Source of the DNA: Billgrantia kenyensis
GTDB taxonomy: Bacteria; Pseudomonadota; Gammaproteobacteria; Pseudomonadales; Halomonadaceae
Direction of reading: 5' to 3'
Assembly: GCF_013697085.1 (NCBI RefSeq)
Contig: NZ_JACEFT010000013.1
Coordinates: 55,544-119,543, forward strand
DNA length: 64,000 nucleotides
Position 1 is the first letter of the stretch; each line of letters starts with the position of its first letter. The notes beneath the pieces are model-generated. The model was not told the DNA's origin. It saw only the letters and a program-made list of their open reading frames with translations, and searched no databases. The position numbers and the translations under genes are program-made. Below are positions 57,568-64,000 of this stretch, one piece after another.

Positions 57568-57659
57568 GCCCTCTCCACTTTGTTTGTTCTTTTTACTAAC
57601 TGAAGAGTGGTCGCCGCTCCCTGGCTACGCAATAAAACTTTAGTTGCAATCTTGTTTTT

Positions 57660-57674
57660 TCATGAAATTCATGA
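57660..57674. promoter_or_regulatory. Palindrome in the SDR/ROK divergent gap
   Basis: TCATGAA and TTCATGA flank a single A, a perfect 15-bp palindrome. The 310-bp gap (57568-57877) is strikingly AT-rich and also holds AAACTTTAGTT at about 57635, resembling half-sites bound by ROK regulators. Likely the ROK operator region. Confidence 0.5.
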
Positions 57675-57877
57675 GGTTCTTAATAAACTCAGAAAATAAG
57701 CTGGAAAATTGCCGATGGTTGTCACGACGGCATTCGTTTAAACTTGGAATCAACCAACACCCCGGCTCGCACGACTCAGCCGCCCCAAGGGGCCGGTTCC
57801 ACGGGCCTGATGAGCGTCCGACAGCCAGTTGCGCTTTCCTTTCGTCGCCCCCCGGGGCGTTTTGCAAGGCCAGATCC

Positions 57878-59080
57878 ATGTCCCATCGCAATCAGCAGCA
57901 CAAGGCGGGCGACCTGCACTTCCTCAAGCGGCTCAACCGCAGCGCCATACTGGAGATGGTGCGTCGCACACCGGGCCTGACCCGCGCCGATATTGCCGCC
58001 CAGGCGCAGCTGACCAAGGCCACTGTCGGTGCAGGCGTGCAATCGCTGCTGAATCAAGGCTGGCTGCGGGAAGGAGAGCTGCAGAAGAGCAGCGGCGGCC
58101 GCCCGGGTCGCGCCCTGCACCTCAACGAAGAACAGCACGTCCTGCTCGGCGCCGAGGTCGGCGTGCATGGCCTGCGCCTGGTGGCCTGTACGCTGGCGGG
58201 CCAGGTGCTGGCTTCACACCACGAGCACCTCGTTCCCACCACGCCCGAAGTCACTGCCGAGCTGCTTGGGAAACTGTTGCACGCGCTGATGCATGAAGCC
58301 CCGGTCAAGAATCGCCATTGCCTGGGCCTCGGCATTGCCCTACCCGGCCCTATCTCACCCGGCCAGCCGGTGCTGCGTCTGGCCCCCAACCTGGGCTGGC
58401 GCGACATCCGCTTTCTCGACCTGCTGCGCCCCCACCTGCCCCGGCTGGACGGCACCTGGCTGATGGACAACGAAGCCAAGTCCGCGGCCTTCGGCGAGCT
58501 CTATTTTCGTACCGGCACCATTCCCGAGTCGCTGATGTACGTGAGCGCCGGCACCGGGATAGGCAGCGGCATGGTCGAAGGCAGCCATCTGCCGCTGGTG
58601 GCGCGCGGCATCCAAGGGCTCGCCGGTGAGATCGGTCATACCGTGCTGCAGCCGGGCGGGCTTTATTGCCATTGCGGTAACCGCGGCTGCGCCGAAACCC
58701 TGGTCAGCGGCTGGTCGATCCGCGCCGCGCTCGGCATTGCCGAAGAGGAGGACCTGATCGAGACCCTGCTGCCACGCATGCATGAGCCCGAGGTCCAGGT
58801 CACCCTGCGCCGGGCCGGCGAGGCCCTGGGCATTCTGCTGCTGAACCTGCACCACAGCCAGAACCCCTCCGAGATCGTCCTCGGCGGTTCGTTGACACGA
58901 CTTGGCGCACCGCTGCTGGACCCCGCGCTCCACTACTTTCAGGAAAACCAGACCCGGCTGCTGGGCACGCCGCAACAGGTCCCGCTGCGGGTAGTGGAGG
59001 ATGCCACTTTCATTGCCGCACGCGGAGCGGCGGCCCAGGTGCTGGCCAGCATCATCCATGGCCCCAGTGACCTGTTCTGA
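57878..59080 (+). CDS. ROK family transcriptional regulator
   Basis: 400 residues. The ATG at 57878 follows AAGG; the longer frame is AT-rich non-coding. An N-terminal winged-helix ([25 protein letters not shown], about 25-60) precedes the ROK sugar-kinase-like domain with the zinc motif [13 protein letters not shown] near 262 and [16 protein letters not shown] near 220. Such regulators (XylR/NagC type) bind a sugar that relieves repression. Divergent from the SDR-ABC operon, so it most likely controls it. Confidence 0.92.
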   Translation: MSHRNQQHKAGDLHFLKRLNRSAILEMVRRTPGLTRADIAAQAQLTKATVGAGVQSLLNQGWLREGELQKSSGGRPGRALHLNEEQHVLLGAEVGVHGLRLVACTLAGQVLASHHEHLVPTTPEVTAELLGKLLHALMHEAPVKNRHCLGLGIALPGPISPGQPVLRLAPNLGWRDIRFLDLLRPHLPRLDGTWLMDNEAKSAAFGELYFRTGTIPESLMYVSAGTGIGSGMVEGSHLPLVARGIQGLAGEIGHTVLQPGGLYCHCGNRGCAETLVSGWSIRAALGIAEEEDLIETLLPRMHEPEVQVTLRRAGEALGILLLNLHHSQNPSEIVLGGSLTRLGAPLLDPALHYFQENQTRLLGTPQQVPLRVVEDATFIAARGAAAQVLASIIHGPSDLF

Positions 59081-59103
59081 GCGAGGGTAGCAAAAACCCT
59101 CGC
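59081..59103 (+). terminator. Hairpin after the ROK regulator gene
   Basis: GCGAGGGT and ACCCTCGC are perfect eight-base arms around AGCAAAA, directly after the stop. No T-run follows. Confidence 0.6.
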
Positions 59104-59120
59104 CCCCCTCGCGGCGACGG

Positions 59121-59143
59121 CTAAGTTGAGAGAGTCAACTTAG
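59121..59143. promoter_or_regulatory. Perfect inverted repeat between convergent regulators
   Basis: CTAAGTTGA and TCAACTTAG around GAGAG, between the 3' ends of the ROK and GntR genes. It may be a terminator for the minus-strand gene or an operator. Confidence 0.45.
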
Positions 59144-59185
59144 CGAGACCCTCGGGTGCATCGCGCCGATCACGCTGATGGCTCC

Positions 59186-59947
59186 CTACCCGGGCAGCTC
59201 GACGCTGCAGCCCAGCGAGCTGGCACCCGGCTTCAGGCCCAGCGCGTCGGCAGTACCGGCCAGCACCGCCTGTGCGGCCAGGAAGGCCTCCCGCGGGCGC
59301 CTCAGGCGAATGCTCTCCATCAGCTGCCGATGCCGCTCGAGGCTGTCCTCAGGGTCGCTGGCGCTCTCGTTGGACATGGTCACCAGCAGTTGAATCGAGG
59401 GCCTGAGAATGTGCGACAGCTGCGCCCAGACGATGTTGTGAGTGGCCTTGAAAATGGCCACGTGGAAGGCCACGTCGCACTCGCTGTGCAAGCGACGCTC
59501 CTCCGGGCAGCCGGCATCGCGCAGGTTCTGGCCCATGCCCTCGAAGGCTTCCTCGATGGCGACCAGGTCACGCGCGGTGGCGCGCCGCGCCGCGGTCATG
59601 GCCACGTAGGGCTCGACGTCGAGGCGAAAGGCGAGGATTTCGCGCTGGATTTCCGGGTTGGGAGCGGCGTAGCGAGCCAGCCACTCGGTCACCTGCGGGT
59701 CGAGAATATGCCACTCGGGATACTCGCGAACCTTGGAGCCGTGCCCGGAAATGCGCTCGATGATGCCGGCATCGACCAACTGGCGCAGGTCGCTGCGCAC
59801 CGCCGAGCGACTCATGGCGAAGCGCTCGCAGAGGTCGATTTCCCTGGGCACGAACTCACCGGGCTGATAGCGACCGGCGAATATCTCCTCGGCGAGATAT
59901 TCGGCGATGCTGGCCCGGGCCATTGGCTTGCGCTGAGATGACGTCAC
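59186..59947 (-). CDS. GntR/FadR-type (FCD) transcriptional regulator, GTG start
   Basis: 253 residues from a GTG at 59947 with AGGA ten bases upstream; an ATG nine codons in (59923) lacks a clear site. An N-terminal winged-helix (SIAEYLAEEIFAGRYQPGEFVPREIDLCERFAMSRSAVRSDLRQL, 12-60) is followed by the helical FCD ligand domain (90-225) with metal-binding His residues (LHSECDVAFHVAIFKATHN). FCD GntR proteins respond to sugar acids or keto acids. It precedes the sugar-acid dehydratase gene on the same genomic block and probably controls the dehydratase and TRAP genes. Confidence 0.92.
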   Translation of the reverse strand: MTSSQRKPMARASIAEYLAEEIFAGRYQPGEFVPREIDLCERFAMSRSAVRSDLRQLVDAGIIERISGHGSKVREYPEWHILDPQVTEWLARYAAPNPEIQREILAFRLDVEPYVAMTAARRATARDLVAIEEAFEGMGQNLRDAGCPEERRLHSECDVAFHVAIFKATHNIVWAQLSHILRPSIQLLVTMSNESASDPEDSLERHRQLMESIRLRRPREAFLAAQAVLAGTADALGLKPGASSLGCSVELPG

Positions 59948-60032
59948 GTAATGAGATCCTGTTTCAATTCCCGCCTATCATACCCCACCCCACGGCCCTT
60001 TCGGGCGCCGCCGAAGCAGGCATGCGCCCACC

Positions 60033-61835
60033 TCAGTGGTTGTCGCGCGGCGGACTCAGCCGCGCCACATCGCGGTAGTCGGTGGCCGCTTTGAGTGTCA
60101 TGCCACGATCCAGCGGCTCCACCATACTGCGCTGAATCTCCTGCCAGGGCGTCTGGTGGGCCGGATAGGCGTAGCCACCGCCGGCCTCGAGGCGCTGTCG
60201 CCGCCTCTCGAGCTCAGCCTCGTCCACCAGCAGCAGTACCTCACCGCGCTTGAGGTCGACACGCAGCCGGTCGCCATTTTCCAGCAGCGCCAAGCCCCCG
60301 CCGACGGCAGCTTCGGGTGAGGCGTTGAGAATCGAAGGCGACCCGGAGGTGCCCGACTGGCGTCCATCGCCGAGACACGGCAGCGATTCGATGCCGCGCT
60401 GCAGCAGGGCCGCCGGCGGCTGCATGTTGACCACCTCGGCACCGCCCGGATGGCCCACCGGCCCGGCACCGCGCATCACCAGGATGGTGTATTCGTCGAT
60501 CTCGAGCGCCGGGTCGTCAATCCGAGCGTGATAGTCCTCGGAGCCGTCGAACACCGCCACCCGGCCTTCGAAGGCATCGGGGTCGTCGGGATCGGAGAGG
60601 TAGCGGGCGCGAAAGTCGGCGGAGATGACGCTGGTCTTCATCAGCGCCGAGTCGAACAGGTTGCCCTTGAGGTTGAGGAAGCCGGCATGCTCGACCAGGG
60701 GATTGGCATAGCGCCGGATCACCTCGTCATCCCGGGCCTCCTGCCCCTGCAGATTCGCCGCCAGCGTCTGGCCATTGACGCTCAGCGCAGCGCCATGCAG
60801 CCGGCCGGCGCCGAGCAGCTCGCACAGCACCGCCGGCACGCCACCGGCTCGATGGAACTCCTCGCATAGGTAGGCCCCCGCGGGTATCACGTTGGCCAGC
60901 AGCGGCACCTGGTGGCCAAGACGCTGCCAGTCGTCGTTGGTGAGCTCGACCCCGGCATGGCGGGCAATGGCGTTGACATGCACCGGCGCATTGCTGGAAC
61001 CGCCCAGGGCCGAGCAGGTAACGATGGCGTTCTCGAACGCCTGGCGCGTGAGTATCTCCAGCGGGCGCAGATCCTCCCACACCATGTCGACGATGCGCGC
61101 ACCGGTGTCGAAGGCGACCATGGCGCGCTCCTTGTAGGGGGCCGGGATCAGCGCAGAGCCGGGCAGGCTCATGCCCAGCACCTCGGCCATGGCGTTCATG
61201 GTTGAAGCGGTGCCCATGGTGTTGCAATGGCCGATGGAAGTGGCCGAGTCGCTGGCCCGGGACAGGAACTCGGCATAGCCGATATCGCCGGCGGCCAGGC
61301 GCTTGCGCAGCTCCCAGATGATGGTGCCCGAGCCCACCCTTTCGGCGCCTCGCCAGCCGTTGAGCATCGGCCCGCCGGAGAGCACGATGGCCGGAATATT
61401 GACCGTGGCGGCCGCCATCAGTGCCGCCGGGGTGGTCTTGTCGCAGCCGGTAGTGAGCACCACGCCATCGAGAGGATAGCCGTGCAGCACCTCGACCAGT
61501 CCCAGGTAGGCCAGGTTGCGATCCAGCGCCGCGGTGGGCCGGCGCACGTTCTCGTGGATCGGGTGCATGGGGAACTCGAAGGGCACCCCGCCGGCGGCGC
61601 GAATGCCATCCTTGACGCGCTTGACCAGCTCGATGTGGTGGCGATTGCAGGGCGTGAGATCGGAACCAGACTGACAGATGCCGATGATCGGCCTGCCGCT
61701 GGTCAACTCTTCCAGGGTCAGGCCGTAGTTGAGATAGCGCTCGATGCACAGCGCCGTGGTGCCGGGATGCTCGGGGTTGTCGAACCAGTAGCGCGATCGC
61801 AGCTGGTCGGGGGCAATTCTATGTCGACTGGTCAT
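60033..61835 (-). CDS. IlvD/Edd family sugar-acid dehydratase
   Basis: 600 residues. The start at 61835 follows GGAG; the frame upstream is an extension. Three cluster-binding cysteine regions are visible: [15 protein letters not shown] near residue 45, [17 protein letters not shown] near 130 and [19 protein letters not shown] near 200. This long IlvD group holds D-xylonate, L-arabonate and related sugar-acid dehydratases, which make 2-keto-3-deoxy acids. The neighbouring lactonase, SDR and TRAP importer support the sugar-acid role over branched-chain biosynthesis. Divergent from the TRAP genes across a 264-bp gap. Confidence 0.92.
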   Translation of the reverse strand: MTSRHRIAPDQLRSRYWFDNPEHPGTTALCIERYLNYGLTLEELTSGRPIIGICQSGSDLTPCNRHHIELVKRVKDGIRAAGGVPFEFPMHPIHENVRRPTAALDRNLAYLGLVEVLHGYPLDGVVLTTGCDKTTPAALMAAATVNIPAIVLSGGPMLNGWRGAERVGSGTIIWELRKRLAAGDIGYAEFLSRASDSATSIGHCNTMGTASTMNAMAEVLGMSLPGSALIPAPYKERAMVAFDTGARIVDMVWEDLRPLEILTRQAFENAIVTCSALGGSSNAPVHVNAIARHAGVELTNDDWQRLGHQVPLLANVIPAGAYLCEEFHRAGGVPAVLCELLGAGRLHGAALSVNGQTLAANLQGQEARDDEVIRRYANPLVEHAGFLNLKGNLFDSALMKTSVISADFRARYLSDPDDPDAFEGRVAVFDGSEDYHARIDDPALEIDEYTILVMRGAGPVGHPGGAEVVNMQPPAALLQRGIESLPCLGDGRQSGTSGSPSILNASPEAAVGGGLALLENGDRLRVDLKRGEVLLLVDEAELERRRQRLEAGGGYAYPAHQTPWQEIQRSMVEPLDRGMTLKAATDYRDVARLSPPRDNH

Positions 61836-61965
61836 CGTCTCGCTCCACGCCGTCATTCGAGGAAGGAGGCAGACTTCGCAGAGTCTCCTGAGTGCTAATG
61901 ACCTTACGCCGCAACTGGGCGCGCAGTCGATACATACAAAAGTATATGTTGAACAAATAAAGGAT

Positions 61966-61976
61966 ATGTCAGACAT
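61966..61976. promoter_or_regulatory. GntR-like operator in the dehydratase/TRAP gap
   Basis: ATGTC-A-GACAT is a perfect 11-bp palindrome fitting the GT...AC form bound by FCD GntR regulators. About 25 bp away is a second, ATAC-AAAA-GTAT, at 61934-61945. The 264-bp gap (61836-62099) is otherwise unremarkable. Confidence 0.5.
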
Positions 61977-62099
61977 TTACTCAAGGCAGGCTGAGTGATG
62001 GCCTCGCCGCAATCCGCTGCATCCGACAACAACAACGCACTGCGCAGTTACCCAGACCGGGGCGCACTCCCCGCGGCGCAGCGCATGGAGGCCCGACTC

Positions 62100-63176
62100 A
62101 TGCTCTACCCCTGGAAACTCTCTCTGGCAGTGGCCGGCGTCACGCTCCTCGGCGGCGGCCTGGCCTACGCCGCGACACCCGACCTCTCCGACCCTCCCGC
62201 CATCGAAGGGGATGTCCTCGAAGATCACGGCAGCCACACCATTCGCATGGGGCTCGGGCTGTCCGAAACGTCACCGCAATACCTCTCGACCCGCTACTTT
62301 GCCGACATTCTCTCCACGCGTACCGACGGTCGCATCACCGTCAACATCTTTCCCAACAGCCAGCTCGGCGACGATGTGCAGATGATGGAGATGATGCAGA
62401 CCGGGACGCTGGACATGAGCTATCCCTCCTCCTCGCCGGCTACCACCTACGTCTCGGAGCTGGCGGTCTTCGACCTGCCGTTCCTGCTGCCGACGCGTGA
62501 AGCGGCCGTTGCGGTCATGAACAGCGACGTGGCCCAGCAGATGCTGGACGCCTTCGAAGGCACCGGCCTCAAGGCCCTGACCTTCTCGGAGAACGGCTAT
62601 CGCCAGCTCACCAACAGCGCAAGGCCGATCGAATCACCGGAAGACGTCGGCGGGCTCGATGTGCGCGGGCTGAGCGTTCGCACCATGGAGAACCCGGTGC
62701 ACCTCTCGATCTGGGAGACCCTGGGCGCCAACCCCACGCCCATGGCCTTCGGCGAGCTGTTCTCGGCCATGGAGCAGCGCGTGGTCGACGGCCAGGAGAA
62801 CCCCTGGAGCACCATCCTGACCTCCAACTTCCACGAGGTGCAGGACTACGGCTCCGAGACCCGTCATGTCTACACCCCCTTCATCATGATGATGTCGGAG
62901 CGCACCTGGGATCGCCTCGACCCGGCCTACCAGCAGCTGGTGCAGGAAGCAGCGCGACAGTCGGCCGAGTACGAGATCCAGCTCGCAGCCGAGTACGATG
63001 ACTGGTCGCGGCAGCAGCTCGAGGAACGCGGCATGCAGATCACCCGGCTCGACGACGACCAGATCGCTGCCTTCCAGGAAGCGGTACAGCCCGTCTACGA
63101 CCAATGGGGACCGCGTATCGGCGAGGACCTGATCGCCAGCATTCAGGAAATCGCCAGCGCCGCTGTCAACGACTGA
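62100..63176 (+). CDS. TRAP transporter solute-binding protein (DctP family)
   Basis: 358 residues. The start at 62100 follows GGAGG at eight bases; an earlier ATG (62085) overlaps that site. A signal peptide of about 24 residues ends GLAYA. The DctP fold is supported by IRMGLGLSETSPQYLSTRYFADILS, ITVNIFPNSQLGDDVQMMEMMQTGTLDMSY near 80 and GLDVRGLSVRTMENPVHL near 190 (binding Arg), then VVDGQENPWSTILTSNF. It captures an organic acid, probably a sugar acid such as an aldonate or uronate, for the two membrane subunits that follow. Confidence 0.93.
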   Translation: MLYPWKLSLAVAGVTLLGGGLAYAATPDLSDPPAIEGDVLEDHGSHTIRMGLGLSETSPQYLSTRYFADILSTRTDGRITVNIFPNSQLGDDVQMMEMMQTGTLDMSYPSSSPATTYVSELAVFDLPFLLPTREAAVAVMNSDVAQQMLDAFEGTGLKALTFSENGYRQLTNSARPIESPEDVGGLDVRGLSVRTMENPVHLSIWETLGANPTPMAFGELFSAMEQRVVDGQENPWSTILTSNFHEVQDYGSETRHVYTPFIMMMSERTWDRLDPAYQQLVQEAARQSAEYEIQLAAEYDDWSRQQLEERGMQITRLDDDQIAAFQEAVQPVYDQWGPRIGEDLIASIQEIASAAVND

Positions 63177-63242
63177 CTTCTCTCCTGAACGCTATGGCAA
63201 GGCGGGGGCGCACGGCTCCTCGCCTTGCCTACGGAGCACTGC

Positions 63243-63812
63243 ATGACCTCTCCCACTCCCCCCGTGGATCCCGCCGAGTATCTCGACGACCCCAACCGCA
63301 AGACACTGGAGCTCGATTTCGAGACACCCCGGGGACCGGCCCTGTTCCGCTGGCTGACCCGGCTCATGGAGCACCTGATCGCCACGGTACTGGTCGCGCT
63401 CATCGTCTCGGTGTCGGCCAACGTGATCGGCCGTGCCCTGCTCAATCGTTCGCTGCCCTGGGCCGACGAGCTGGCCCGGATGCTGTTCATCTGGCTCATC
63501 TTCATCGGTGCCGCGGCGGCCTTTGCCCGCTATGAACACATCGCCGTGGACTACCTGGTGCGCAAGCTCAAGCCACGTGCCGCCCATGTCCTCTACCTGA
63601 TCCAGCATCTCATCATCAGCGGACTGATGGGCGTGCTGATCTGGGGCGGCTACCTGGTGATGTCTCGCTCCACCGGGCGCACCGCCATCCTCGGCGTGCC
63701 CTGGAACCTGATCAACGTCTCGCTGGTGATCTGCGCCGGCTTCATCGGCTGCGTTGCCATCTGGCGTGCCTGGCGCAGCCTCACCTTCCTTCGCAACGGC
63801 CGGGAGACGTAA
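63243..63812 (+). CDS. TRAP transporter small permease (DctQ family)
   Basis: 189 residues with four membrane helices (first at about 42-62). MEHLIATVLVALIVSVSANVIGRALLNRSLPWADELARMLFIWLIFIGAAAAF is the family signature region. The start at 63243 follows GGAG. It lies 66 bp after the binding-protein gene and three bases before the large permease gene, so all three are one operon. Confidence 0.92.
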   Translation: MTSPTPPVDPAEYLDDPNRKTLELDFETPRGPALFRWLTRLMEHLIATVLVALIVSVSANVIGRALLNRSLPWADELARMLFIWLIFIGAAAAFARYEHIAVDYLVRKLKPRAAHVLYLIQHLIISGLMGVLIWGGYLVMSRSTGRTAILGVPWNLINVSLVICAGFIGCVAIWRAWRSLTFLRNGRET

Positions 63813-63815
63813 CGC

Positions 63816-64000
63816 ATGCTGTGGATCTTCCTGGGCATCCTGTTCGCCTCCATCGGCATCGGTCTGCCGATCGCCTTCGGCCTTGGCGTGGCTGCGGTGG
63901 TCCTGGCGGTGCTCTCCGACATTCCGCTCTCGATCCTGATCGAGCAGTCGATACGCGGGGTCAACAACTTCCCGCTGCTGGCGATTCCGTTCTTCATCCT
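63816..64000 (+). CDS. TRAP transporter large permease (DctM family), 3' end outside window
   Basis: First 61 residues only; the frame runs off the window. MLWIFLGILFASIGIGLPIAFGLG is the standard DctM start, with the first two hydrophobic helices and NFPLLAIPFFIL of the next. It begins three bases after the small permease stop, completing the TRAP system. Confidence 0.92.
   Translation, partial: MLWIFLGILFASIGIGLPIAFGLGVAAVVLAVLSDIPLSILIEQSIRGVNNFPLLAIPFFI

Overview
The window is 64 kb of dense, GC-rich bacterial chromosome. Codon use, short intergenic gaps and gene content (ackA-pta, sbcDC, nfi, katG, polyamine-type ABC transporter, TRAP transporter, type VI secretion genes) point to a gammaproteobacterium, most likely Halomonas or a close Halomonadaceae relative. 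That placement is inference from gene types, since no rRNA or tRNA gene is present. No CRISPR array, prophage or insertion sequence was seen.

Layout. Positions 1-12.1 kb hold a 3' fragment of a DUF1887 (Card1-like) protein, a Gln-rich outer-membrane barrel protein, a DMT exporter, the ackA-pta acetate pathway, a glycine oxidase (thiO-like) and a four-gene polyamine-type ABC importer. Positions 12.1-22.3 kb are housekeeping and stress genes: a phospholipid N-methyltransferase-like enzyme, a class V aminotransferase, a CBS-BON protein, an MscS-type channel with an unknown two-helix membrane protein, an amidoligase/glutamine-amidotransferase pair, OsmC and an aldo-keto reductase. Positions 22.3-28.2 kb, on the minus strand, form a compact type VI secretion effector cassette: vgrG, a DUF4123 adaptor, two tandem DUF3304-like putative immunity genes and a Tle1/DUF2235-like lipase whose nucleophile position reads Asp instead of Ser. 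Positions 28.3-35.3 kb carry DUF1415, endonuclease V, sbcD-sbcC and a secreted alpha/beta hydrolase.

Positions 35.6-45.2 kb are a type I restriction-modification island (hsdR, then fic-hsdM-hsdS-SF1 helicase), partly of lower GC. A cluster of ATGTCGA boxes and an AT-rich inverted repeat lie between hsdR and fic. Positions 45.4-49.1 kb hold katG and argE. From 49.1 kb to the end is a sugar and sugar-acid catabolism locus: SMP-30 lactonase, aldose 1-epimerase, Gfo/Idh/MocA dehydrogenase, a TIM-barrel isomerase, a ribose-type ABC importer, an SDR, a ROK regulator, a GntR/FCD regulator, an IlvD/Edd sugar-acid dehydratase and a TRAP transporter cut by the window end.

How they fit together. The sugar locus looks like a non-phosphorylative oxidation route: sugar uptake by the ABC importer, anomer equilibration, oxidation by SDR or Gfo/Idh/MocA, lactone opening by SMP-30 and dehydration by the IlvD-type enzyme, with the TRAP system importing the acid form. 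ROK and GntR regulators are placed at the two divergent control regions. The most unusual parts are the T6SS cassette with its altered lipase motifs and duplicated immunity genes, the restriction island with embedded Fic and helicase genes and its operator-like repeats, the amidoligase pair, and the Card1-like fragment with an eroded nuclease motif.
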